This document shows positions 24,904-37,100 of a DNA stretch of 64,000 nucleotides, one piece after another. The stretch comes from Atrichornis clamosus (taxonomy: Eukaryota > Chordata > Aves > Passeriformes > Menuridae), in contig WBMZ01002672.1 of assembly GCA_013400975.1 (NCBI GenBank), positions 1 to 64,000 on the forward strand, given 5' to 3'. The first letter of the stretch is position 1; the number at the start of each line of letters is the position of its first letter. Under the pieces are notes generated by a model. It did no database searches. It saw nothing but the letters and a program-made list of their open reading frames with translations, and was not told the DNA's origin. The position numbers and the translations under genes are program-made.

Positions 24904-27775
24904 GTAGGTGGAGGATCTGATTCACATTGTAATCATTTAATAGCCTGCAGCCAGAAGGCCAAATACTGTCATCTCCTCAGATCTCATAAGCAAAGTGGTG
25001 TAAGCTGGATCAATATTTGCAGTGGAAGGTCTCCAAGTGGCACCAATGTGGGCAGGAAACGATGCTGATGAGAGCTGGGCTCGACCCAGCCCTGAGCCAG
25101 AACCACAGGATGAGGTTTGGATGGAATTCCTCTGGCAGCTTTGCCACTTCTTACACAGGGCTCTAAAGGGCAGCTCTGGTGATAAGTGGTCAATAAAAGC
25201 ACCAGGCCACTTTCTCTTTTAGTAGGGTTTCCTGACAGCCTGGACAAAGTCCAGCCTATACAATTGCATCCTAACTCCTTGCTGCAGATGGAGACAACAA
25301 GGATTTGCCTTGCTAGCAAACCCCATGCAGGGCTCTGGGCTCTCTCTTTATGTGTGGTCCAGAAACATGGTGATCTGCAATCTAATTAACTTCAGAAATT
25401 TAACAGGCTGAGGTTACTGACCTTGCCCTGAAATCTCAGACTGATTTCAATGAAACCTAAAGATATGCTTAAGGAATGTGTTGGTTTTCTTGAGCTGTTG
25501 TCTTCAGTTAAAAATAGTGTGCCAATAGATAATTGTAAGTTTGAAATGAGGATCTTTGCATATGCTTCAACCCATTTTGTCTATTTTGGGAATGGCCAAA
25601 GAATTTGAGACTGAAAAAATAAGTACAATCAAAATACAGTTGTCTCCTTATTACTGAAACAAACACTAAGTCATATATTATCATTGTCATAAAAAAGACT
25701 TCATGGGGACAAAGAGACTCAATGCTACAGCCTGCAGCAGAGATACCATTAATAAAATAAATCACATCATTCACAACTACAAGTGCTTCACTTTAAAGGC
25801 AAAAAATAGGGAGAATAGGACTGTGTGTACTTGGATGAAAGAGTACAATCTGTATCAGTGTACTGCACACGTCAACACTGCTCATACAATGAATAAAGAG
25901 GAAATGCAACACAGTCAAATACCTTTATTAATCTTCTGCACAATGACTTTCTACTATATAACCAATGGTCTGCATGCTATATAAGCTATCAGATTGCTCC
26001 CCTATTAATAAATAAAATTCCACAGGAAAAAAAAAAAAGAGGATGAAAGCTCAATTATTGGTATCTTTTAAAGCTCATGGGCAAATATTTCAATAAAACA
26101 TAAGATGACTTGGGGCCAAAAAGCAGCACACTGAAGTTTTTCAGCATAAGCAGCAAACTGATACTCCTGTTAATATGAATTTCAGCCAAATTTGACTTAC
26201 CACTTGAGATTACTTTTTTTCTTCATGCAAATCAGCTGGATGGAGGACAGAAACCCAAGCAAGCAGTCACATAGGGAGGAAAAATGGGTACTATGAAGGA
26301 GCAGTCAGACTAAAAAGGGCATCAGTACTGACCTACCAGTCAGCCCTTCCATAACTCTGCATTAACCAAAATGCTACTGCTTGTCCAGAGAAATACAGAA
26401 AGGGAACTAGAAAGTCTTATAAGAGCAGAAGGAAAAGCAGCGTGGATATGAGCATGTGATGGAGATACAAATATGTAGAAAAGCTACATTAGCTCTGCTG
26501 TGAACAGAAAACTTGCTTTTCTCCAGGGTTTTATGGTTGTGCTTTTCAACCAAGAAATCAACAGGTCAAACCCTTTGTCCTGTAAAGGAAATTTAGTGGC
26601 AATATGAAGTGCAGGTTTAAATGAGACAGAGGTTCTAGCATAGAGTGCCCAGTATCTGAGGAGACTTTTTGGTGCCAGCCATCCTACAGCCTTCTCAGAG
26701 ATAATGTGACAGCAGCAGGGCTGATCTGAAATGCATTGCACCCAGTCTTCCTGGAACACAAATAACTCTAAGTATGTCTGAGGTTGATTTTTGGACAAGA
26801 GAGGTTCTGAATTGGAGAGATGTAATAATCTCCCCAAATTAGTTCTGAGGTACAGACTGTGACTTACCCATCAATTTGGTTATTTACATGCTGTGCAATG
26901 TGTAAATAAATGCTTTCTAAATACTAAACAAACTCTCAGATAGCTCACAGACACACTCAGAAACAGACAGAAATTATGAAAAAGTCCAGAAGAGCTGCTG
27001 AGAAAGTGGGACCAAATTGTCAGAAGATTAATTTACTTGAAAAGAAAACTCTCCATTGAGTATTGAAGGCATAAGTAAAAGCTGAGGGCAGAGGGTGCTC
27101 AGGGAAAGACACCATCAGTGAATTCTGTAAATGTGGAAGGCTTCTCAACTCTCCTCGATGAGCCCCATCAGGAGAGAGAACAGGGCAAACGCAGCCCATC
27201 CTCACTGCCTTGCAGGGATATAGGGAAAGGTATCTCAGGTATGGGGCAGCACAAACAGCCAGGCACACTGCATTTTGACTCTCACCACTAGAACAGCTCT
27301 GTTCCTCACCTGAACAATTAAACCTGGCACAGACCCTGGGCAGCAGTGCTGGGATCTCCCACCCTAGAGCAGAGGAGCAGCCAGCGGCATCTTCATGGAG
27401 CAGGAACAACCCTCAACCTCCTACCCTCTACAAAATAGGATAAAGGTGGTTTAGCTGCATTGGCTCCAGATGAATTAGAGATATAAGGACTAATTAAAAT
27501 TGACTTTAAATCAATACAGCAAAGAGCTATGATTACATGAATATACGTGGACAACAAAAGGGCCTGATTCGAAGTCCATAAGGAAAATTACTTCAAACAG
27601 CATCCTTCACAGCTTCATTCCTTTTTATAGCACAGCAGAGAAGCACGGCTGTATTTAGGATATCCAAGCAGAAAGCCCAGAAGCAGAGTAAGAACCAAAG
27701 AGTTTTTATGCCAACAGAAAGGTATACTTTCTTCTCGTCTCCTTTCTTCTTTACATGAACGTATTACACACTGCC

Positions 27776-27834
27776 AAAAAAAAAAAAAGAAAAAAAAAAA
27801 AAAAAAGAAAAAAAAGAAGGAAATGAAAAGAAAA
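27776..27834 (+). repeat. A-rich low-complexity tract
   Basis: Runs of A broken by single G residues, about 59 bases long. There is no AATAAA just upstream and no recognisable element, so this looks like a simple repeat rather than a retroposon tail. Confidence 0.85.
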
Positions 27835-29697
27835 TGGATCAGTTGAAGCCTCCAGGGAAGATAACCTTCAAAGGAAATTTAGCAGAAAATTGAAGAAAAT
27901 AGAAGCTGAGATTTCTCTTGTACCTCATGGCTACAGAAATAGATAAGTAGGAGGAAAGGCTGCAAGCAGCTTTGCTCCTTTTTGTGACAAGACAGAAAGC
28001 CCCAGCCCCAGCTATATTGAAACAGTTCCAAAGGGAGAAAGATAACAAGAAATTAGAAATACCCACGAATAGGTTTGAAGTCTACTGCTTCTGGACACAC
28101 ATCATTGACAAGAACATGAAATTTCACCACAAAAGAGAGAGAGGGAATCAAATAATCAATATGTGACACACTTAGAAACTCATGGAAACACCCAAGCGAA
28201 CTTTTAAAAGTTACCAGTGTTATCAAACCACTATTAGGCTTTCAGAAACTTTTCCCTATTACTACAGTTGTCTATGTGAATATGTAAAAAACTACTATAC
28301 CTACAATCCAAAACTCCTGAGATTGTGGTATCCAAATACAGCTACACTAACAAGCAAAATGTAATACTTCATCCCATCAGCTTCTTGTTGCCTGCATGGG
28401 GAAAGGAGAATCTGGACAAGTAAAAACAATCATGGGAAGAATCTGAGACGGAAACATCAACATTAATATCTTGATTTGAAATTAGGAGCAGTTCCAAGAG
28501 ACAGGGTTTGTTTTGTTTTAGTTGGGGTTTGGGTTTTCTGTTTGTTTGGAGTTTTTTAGGAGGTGACAGGCTAAACATTGAGCGAGCAGAGGGATCAGGG
28601 CAAGAATTTCAGTGTTCTCTTAGCTATACTGTCTTGAACTGGCAGCAGGGAAAAAGATCAGTGTTTTCTTTAAGGTTTCTTGGCTTAATTAATTTGCCTG
28701 TTGTGGCAGTGTGTCCCTGAAGTGGGGAAGTCTGCTGGAGGGAGAAGAAGGCACAGAAAGAAATGTGAGATTGCCTTCTTTAGAATGAGAGAGAAGGAGG
28801 GATTAACAGAGCCCAGAAAAACAGGTGCTGCTAGTATGTGCAGGGGAAAATCGTGCACCCATCCCCTGCCTGCAACCAAACCATCCCACTGCTGGGCATC
28901 CTCTGATACTTACAGAATTAAAGTCGATCCCAACAGCAGGAATCTGAACAAAAGGTAGGCATGGAAACAAAGCACTCCTACAAAAAAAAAAAAAAGCTTT
29001 TCTGCACCATCAAGGGACTTGCTGGTTGCCCCTCATATTATCTCACACATTTCCACTGTAAACAATTAAGCATATGCAGTTTTAAGATGACATTTGCAAA
29101 TGACTTGATTCCTTTAAAGCAGCCTCATCACAGGTAAGGCATTGGAGAAAAACTAGATACTCTTCCAATTGTCCCACTCCCTTCCATGGTTGCTGTCATG
29201 TTGCAAAACAAATAAATTTTTAAACAATAAGCTACAGATTAAAAGCCTGAGAGGATCCCCTGTGACCCATCCAGAAATAAGAGCATTACAGAGAGGGCTG
29301 GAGACCGGTGGTGCAGAAAGTTAAGTCACTGGAGACATGAGTTCATATTTGATGCATGGGTAGAGGTGAAATGGGCTTGTGGCCCTCAGACACTTCAGGG
29401 ATTTGCTCCAACTGCAGCACTTGCGCAGTAGCCATTTCCTGAGGACCAGAGCCTAAGGACTGACATAATGGATGTCCTGTGGGCAAAACCAACTGAGGTT
29501 CAACAGCAGCACTGTGTGGAAATCCGTACTCAGTACCTGCTTTGTTTGTTGTCCACAGCACCACGGAGTACCTGCCATCCTTGGGGCTAAACGGCAACTA
29601 CATGAGTGAGATCAGTGTAATACTAAACCTGGCCTGGATCATTTCTGCTGCTGACCAGTGAAAGACGTGTATTTCCCCTTTTCCTTGTCTCTCTCAG

Positions 29698-29825
29698 ACT
29701 CAGATAAAGTGTGTGCATCAGCTGGCAACCCTTCCTTCTCAAGAGCACAACTATATATTCCTTGGGACATCCAGAGGAGTGCAAGCAGCACGAGCGCCTG
29801 CTGTAACAGAGTGTGTGTGTGCAAA
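29698..29825 (+). other. Exon-like segment with a very strong acceptor
   Basis: The acceptor is an unusually long pyrimidine tract ('atttccccttttccttgtctctctcag'). The segment is 128 nt and ends GCAAA|gtaagg. Two frames are fully open; one of them is part of the 193-codon open frame at 29658-30239. No family is recognised in either frame. It may be an lncRNA or gene exon, or a decoy. Confidence 0.2.
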
Positions 29826-32800
29826 GTAAGGTGTGCTGACCCTCAGCTTGAAAACTTAGGAGGTAAAAACATGGGCAGTCCACTCTTGACTGTCACTGAT
29901 GGGAGATCAATTCCATGCCAGGATGATCAGAAAAGGAACAGTTGTTCAAAAAACCAGAGCAGTCGGCTGTCATCTTTTGGAAGCTGCTGTTTCCCCCAGC
30001 AGCGCACACGGCACAAAGAGAAACACAATTCCTTTTGGCAGCAGCCATCCCTGTGCTGTGACCTGGCTCCACTCAAAGGTGGAAAGGAAAATCCCAACCA
30101 GAGCAAGAAGCCTCAAGCAGCAGCACTCCCCTTTTCTCGTAGTGCAGACGTTGTCCTCGTGCACAGCCCAGCCCTCGAGGGAACTGACCACTGCCTTCGC
30201 TGCTCGCTGCTCAGGTCCTCAGGTGCATTTGCCTGGTGAAAGAAGAATTATTGAATTTAAAATGCAGTAATATCTCCAAACCAACTGGCTGTGGAAAAGG
30301 AAAACTGCCACAAGATTCCTACTTTCTATGAGGCATTGGATCAGTAAATCCAGGTCCTCTTCTATTAAAAACAAAGCAAAAAAATAAATCCAACAAAGTA
30401 GGTACATAAAAGGATTTCCCCCTACAGCTGACACTGAATCTAAATTAAACCAAATTGTTTTTGTAATTTGAAACCTCTGGTTTCTCCATAATTACAACGT
30501 TGTGAAAGGAACAGGAACAGCTAATATATACCCACAGGGAAAATTACATTTAGTGACCCTATAATGATCCAGGATGAAGAAGATGCAATAAAGGAACCCA
30601 CAGTATTCATTAATGAGTAAGGTCAGTAAGAAAGGAGGAAGCTAAACTTAATGAATGTATATAGGATTTTGATGTAGAACCTGCAGGCAGAAGTAGCCAA
30701 CAGTTTTATTCCAGCAATGGTCTTAGCCGTAAAACACTTAATTAGTGACAATCATCTTATGAGAAATCCCCAAAGTTTCCCCATCTGCAGAATGCTGGAC
30801 AAAAAACTACTTTAAAAATAATTTGCCTTTATGATGCAATGTAAATAGATCAGCTATTACAATTGAAACATTCTGCTAAAAATTAACCTTAGCCTCATCT
30901 GATTTTCGAGTGGCTGCTTTCATCTGTTTTTCCCTTGCACTGCTGAACAGTCTTTCTGTTGACCATCAAGACTTAAAACAGTCTCACAGTGACACTGTGC
31001 TCTGCTTTTTTTGTCTGCTATTATTGTGGGCCTTTATTACTATTTGTTAAGTGATAATAAATAAAAGTATAAGGAAACCACTAACACAGGTGATTATAGA
31101 AAATGACAGAATTAGACAGTTAGTAGGAATTTCCCTTCCTACTTGTTTCTTCCTTTGTTCCCTCTTTTCTTTCTCACCATCCTTTACTCCTCAGAGTATG
31201 ACAATATCCATGAGAGCAGGTAAAGAGAAGGCAAAAATCATTTGAAACCTATATTCTGGTATCACTCAGATAAGGCATATCACGGTCCAAACGTGTCTAG
31301 CACGTATTACAAACACTCCATCCCTGTGTCCATGAAGCTTATCTGACAATCTACACAAGACTCAAACCACCATCTGACAGCGGGAGTAGTTGGTGTGTAG
31401 TTAACACAGTGTTCTGGCTAAAGCCCAGCGTGAGGGGGCCCTTTTGGGAAAGGAGAGTTCCCCTTCACTGACGTGGTTTGCACTAATTGCAGTTGCACAT
31501 TTGCACTGTACCTACAAAGACTTTGATTCATGTGCATGCTTTGACATGTAGATACAAAAGCAGAGAATAGGATTTAGCCTGCTCCAGCATCATTAAAGAA
31601 TGCAGTAGTCCATACAGGCAAACCCTATCCTGCCTACTTAACACTCCTACCTTTCAGGATTAAATATACACTTGTCTCGAGTGTATAATTACATCTGGTG
31701 TCAAAACTAACTGCTTCATAAAATTTCAGAGAAGGGTGGGCATCATAGTTGCCATTTGCTTCCAACTCCATGAGAAACCCTTCTTCTAACCCTCAAGAAC
31801 TAGGCATCCATCAGTGTTCTGAGCTGGTAGAAAAGACTGATTGTTCAGAAAGAAGCATTCCAAAGTATTTTCTAAAAATTCTAATATTTAGAAATTTATT
31901 CTCAGAAAATTTGAATTCTTTATTAAAAATAGTCTTTTGTCATTGCAAACAGTATTATAGGCAGCAGACAAATAAATGATTAGTACTTTGCTTGTGCATT
32001 AAAAACTCCTCACTGATAAGCAAAGAGTGTAAGACTTCCTGTACAAAAGATTCAAGCACGTGCCTTTCTTACAGTCAGAGCTACCAGCAGAAGTTAATAA
32101 ATACCTCAGAGACTCATTTCATCTCTCAACAATCTGCTAGATGAAGAATTGTGAAGCCATTTATTCTGCAAAATCCCATTAGTTTTTGATAAACTCTTTC
32201 AGACAAACGGTAATTTGGAATGATTCACCTGAACCAAATACTGCACCCACACTTTCAGAATGCCACTGGGGTGAGGTCAGGCAGAGAATGAGTCTGCCAG
32301 GGTAAATGACTGCATTTGTCTCCTGTCAGAGCCCTTCTCTTTGGGCACAAAAAGTACTTCCATAAGATTATGGTTTGACAGAGATCAAGAAAATGGATTG
32401 ATTTTTAATTTTCAGGAAGTTTTCAAGAAATTTAGAGTAACAGATCCTTTTAAAAAGCTTCAGATGCTCTGAGAGTACATTGACCTGTGTGGGAATGGGG
32501 AAGTGCTCATCCCTGTGGGTTTTACTGATGTAGAACCAAGGACCACCCTTTTTTCAGTTATATATTGTTACACTGTGTACAGCTGTGAACATTTGTGGAA
32601 GGAAACATACAGTAACTGGGTTTCAAAATACAATACAGTCCTTGGCAGAGATCCCTAATCCCCCTTGGATGAGAGCTGCAAAGCTTTTATGCAGAAACAG
32701 GCTTCAGCAAATTTGCTTGTTTCCAAAAAGCTCTAACCTGGCTCCGACTGGAACACCAGCAAGCTTCCTCACCCCTTCAGGACCTAGGGAATGACAACCT

Positions 32801-34090
32801 TTCTGTCTTCTGCCTTATCAATTATCTGATGTACTAGTCCCAAACCTAGTACTGAGATCACTCGAATGAACGCTCAGTTCCTGCACTGCTGACATTGCAG
32901 CGTGGTTGTGCACGAGCTGATACTTCCTTGGATCCCAACTGCAGGGCAGAGAATATCGTCACGCAGTTATTCCCAAGCTTAAATCCCGTTTTCACCACAT
33001 AACTCAAATTCCGCATGGAAAGTTCTAAGACAAGACCTCCATTGCTCTAAGTAGCTGCTTAAGTTATGAAAGCTGAGGCTTAGTGGAACTGTGGAGAGAC
33101 AGGTATCTTTTGCTCAGTCGTAAGAACCAGAATTAATTTCAGACACAGGAACATAACACATATACAAGCAGCCAAACAAAAATGCATCAGATCGCCATTG
33201 GGCAATATCCACGATTCAGCTGGGTTCTGAAATGGTAGCATGGAGCCCCTCTGTCTGAGTGGCACCAATTCAATGTACTTTTCAGATGAGTGAACTTTAT
33301 GTGACAATCTATAATGTAAGGGCTATGTCACATTTAAGGCTGCCATCAGAAAACATGAAGAGACAAGTGATTGCAAGACCTGCATGACTTACCTCACCCA
33401 GGAAAACTGTGATCACGTGACACAGACCCACCCCACCACACACCTCTGTTCCCACCCCGTGCAGTAGTGTTTCAGGGCAGGAACCTTTGTGAATGAACAC
33501 TACCAGGAGTTTAGTGGACAACACTATTTCTTTAGATGTCACTGCATTTCCAAGAGCCTAATTTCTTAAATGAAATTTTAGGTTACTTTAAAAATATATA
33601 GTATATTGCAAAACATAAAGTAAAAAAGCCCCCCCTATAACTCAAATAACTACAGTGATCAGACATAACATATTTTAGGCCAGCAAAGTACATACTCCCT
33701 TGCTTTGGTAAAATTTGGGCACCTCACAGCAGAGGACGGCGCCACTAAAGGATTCCTGAACAATTCAGGCATACTAACCTTTTTCACAAAGGTAGTTCTA
33801 GAATAGTACCACAGAAAGCTGAAGAAATTAAATCTCCCCCAAATTTCATCACAACCTAATCAAGCAGGGTCAACTAAACCCTTTAAGGGACGTTTAAGAG
33901 TTCTTTGGAGGAAGATCGAACTCCACTGCTCTTCCCTTTCCCAGTGAATACAAAGCCCTCTGTCTTTCTTTGGGTGACCTATATGTCAGTTTGCAGATTC
34001 TCCTTAGAACAGCAAGATCTGGGCCTCTAGGCTTCCCTTGGTCATCTTGGTTTTTTACAACCTGAGGAACTGAAGTTTGTTGCAGTGTAC

Positions 34091-34160
34091 TGAAGCAATG
34101 GAATGGTTTGGGTTGGAAGGAACCCTTTAAAAGCCATCTAGTCCAATGCACAGCCACACC
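34091..34160 (-). mobile_element. Short CR1 LINE tail fragment
   Basis: The plus strand reads 'tggaatggtttgggttggaaggaaccctttaaaagccatctagtccaatgc', the reverse complement of the CR1 3' end. About 70 bases remain, so the insertion is strongly 5'-truncated. Confidence 0.85.
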
Positions 34161-37100
34161 ACCTGGCAATGAAGACAATGATTGTTACTGACCGGAGATG
34201 GGATGGGTGAGCTGGCCAGGAGCAGAGCACGGCACTCCCAGCTGGTGGCAGGTACAGAGGCTGGGATGGGCGCTCCTGTGATGTCAGTGCCAAGGTGCCA
34301 TGGAAGGCACAGGCTACTGGTGCCAGGGCAGCTGTGCTCGAGGTGGAACCAATTCCATCAGTTCTTGATCTGCAGATGCACCCACCTCCGTGGGCTCCAC
34401 ACCACCAGCCTGATGGTCCATGGGGCTGATGGTGCCCCCGTCTGACACTGCCTCCTCTTCCTCTGCAGTTCCTGCAGCCACGTTTCTTCTCTCTCCCCAC
34501 AAAGATGGGCAGGCACACATTTTGGTCTTGGACCTCTTGGTTTCAGGAATCCATGGAACTTGGAGGCTTAAAGTTAGCCAACTGAGTTTAGGCTTCTGCA
34601 ATCCCTGTATTTTTAGGGGCGAGAGAAAATGGCAGCAAGATGGCTTGCGACATCAAGAGACCACTCTTATGGGATGTATGTGGCCAAATATGGCTGTTTG
34701 GGGTGTGTGGCCTGAAAGAAGGGGGAGGGTTGGGGGTGCTGAGGGCCCCATTCCTGACAATTACTCTCCTGCTGCCCCTTTCTGTGCCTGGATTCCCTGG
34801 GACAAGATGGAGGCAAGGGTGTTGCAGGAAGGTCAGGGGTCCCTCAAAGGCATCAAAATAGAAGCTTAGTACAGCCCTCTAGAAGTGCATTTGGCCCTCT
34901 GCATCCAGGGATGTGCACATGATTTAACAGGAACAGTCTTAGAAGGAAAGGAGCTTCCAAACTACTGCCTGCAGATGTCAACAGGACTATTGCATCTGCC
35001 CTCCAAAAGCAGCTGTGCCTCTATCTGTTAAAGACAGATTGGAAAACAGAACTAGAAAATACGCTTTCACTGTAGTAGACAAGGTGTTGCACGAGTCTTT
35101 TCAGTCGAGGTAGCAGGGGAGCAGCAGGACAAGTCTGCAAAGCCCAGTTTTCCATTGTCTATCCAATTCCTTTCCTTGGCTCCTGGTCACTTTAGGTCAC
35201 TTTAAACACAGCAGGGAGTCCCTCTTGTAGATTGGTCCTGGCACTGCTAAACAACACTTCACATACCCAACTTTTTACTAGCTTTTGTGTGTGTCACAAA
35301 CTTGTCTTGCTATGCTGAGAGCTTCATATTAAACTACAGCAAAATGGAAATTATATCATGGAGCTGGCAGTGTCTCTGATCTTCAGTCAGTCATCTGCTT
35401 ATCAGACCTCTGTTGCAAGATGTGCACAGCCCTTCAGTTCCCAGTTCTGTCGTGTTGTACTCGCCCAGAGCTGTCTCTGAAATCTAAGCTCAGCTACCTG
35501 TCCCTTTACTGCTGAGGAAGAAAGTGGGGACTGTTGACTTCATTTCCAGAAGCACAACAGCAACTGGGCCTTTGTACAGAGCTTTTCACCAGCAGGTCTC
35601 AGAACACTTCACAAAGGTGGCAGCCTATCTCCACACCTATGAAACTGAGGTCCTCAGGTGATTTCACGGATATATGAGAAAAACCTGCAGAAATCTGTTT
35701 CATTCTAAACACCTACTCCCAATGTACCATCCACTAAACACTGCCACAAAAATCAGTTACAAGCTTTCAAAAACATGGTTTCCCCAATTACAAACTCCAA
35801 AAATTTCCAGGAAAACTGGTAATGCAAAAATACATTGGTAAAAAAAAAAAAAAAAGGCAAAGGTTAAACAAGATTTGCAGCTTTGTTATTTATGTGTTTT
35901 AATATATACGTAACTTGGGAAGTTAGGGACTACTTTGCTTCCAGAAATAAAAGTATTTGTTAGGGCTTGTATCTTCATGCTTTGCAGTAACACATGAGGA
36001 CTTGGCTGGAACACACACAATTCCTGATTTTTCACTTAATTAAGAAATGCATTCCATAGTCTCACATGATGTGTATTTTCCATAAATATTAAGCTTGCCT
36101 GATTAACTGATGAATGTCTTCATCTGCTTTTGGCATCTGCACGCTGCAAGAGCAGGTTTCTGTACCTCTCCCAAAGTGAGGCCGTTTCTACGGTAACATT
36201 CCCATTTATTAAGGCTGGATATAGGAGCACTGCTGAACTTGTGCATCTGAAAGTGGAAGTGAGAACAGGCGTAGGAAAAAAACACCTGCTCTTACTTAGG
36301 GAGTAGGCATCCTAACCCTGGAATAATTGTATCTCTTGTTAAAATGGATTAACAGAGCACTGCCTGCTTTAAAATGCAAGCCCTAAAGTATCAACAGGTC
36401 AAACACCTTAAGGTTTGAACAGTTTCTTTTCTTGCACCTTTAAAAGAAAGTTTGACATGGCATTAAAAAAAACAAAAATCACACATAGGAATCCAAGGCA
36501 ATTCCTGACAATCTGTGTAAAATGTTGATTTGTTTTCCAAGATGGAAATATTTATATAAGTAAACAATATGAAAATTTCAGTTTTGTCAATCACTTTGAT
36601 GGTCTCTACCTGTTGGAAATTTAGGCAAGAAACAGACACTTATCTCATGAGACAGTACAGGATGGTACAGGGAGCCAACGACTACATTTAGGGTGAAATT
36701 GCTCTTCTGAGACAATCTCTACCAAGCCCTACATAGCATGAACCAGAAAGGCAGAATGCTCCCACAATAGGGTTGTTACCGACAGGTAAACACCTGCCTG
36801 AATGCAGCCTAGTAATCTGGGCAAGACTGGATTTACAGAAACTTTCTAGAGGCTTATTTATAGAGGTTTATTTATAGAAAATTTATAGGGGTTTTAGAAG
36901 TAAGTGCAGTCAGCAGGAGTCTCCCTGGGCACAGGTGTGGGACCTTGCAGACAGTCTGAAGAAGCCAGTAAAATGTGCTTTGCTGCATGTGCTATCAGTT
37001 ACAGATTCAAGTTGCCTTCTCTTCTCCCTCAAGCTCAAGCATGGATGAAAGGATACAGACTCCTTGAAGATGACAAGATTTTTAAAAAGTACTCTTTCTC

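Larger units (their letters stand above)
16773..34090. other. Long non-coding stretch with several exon-like segments
   Basis: About 17 kb with no recognised protein family, RNA gene or intact mobile element. It contains the plus-strand exon-like segments listed separately, an A-rich tract at 27776-27834, A-runs near 26027 and 28981, and a 193-codon open frame (29658-30239, plus) discussed in the findings. A weak CR1-tail resemblance lies at about 24587-24640. Confidence 0.45.

Noticed and set aside
34420..34869. 149-codon plus-strand open frame next to a CR1 tail
   Set aside because: No recognisable domain; an overlapping second frame is also open, as expected in locally GC-rich sequence.
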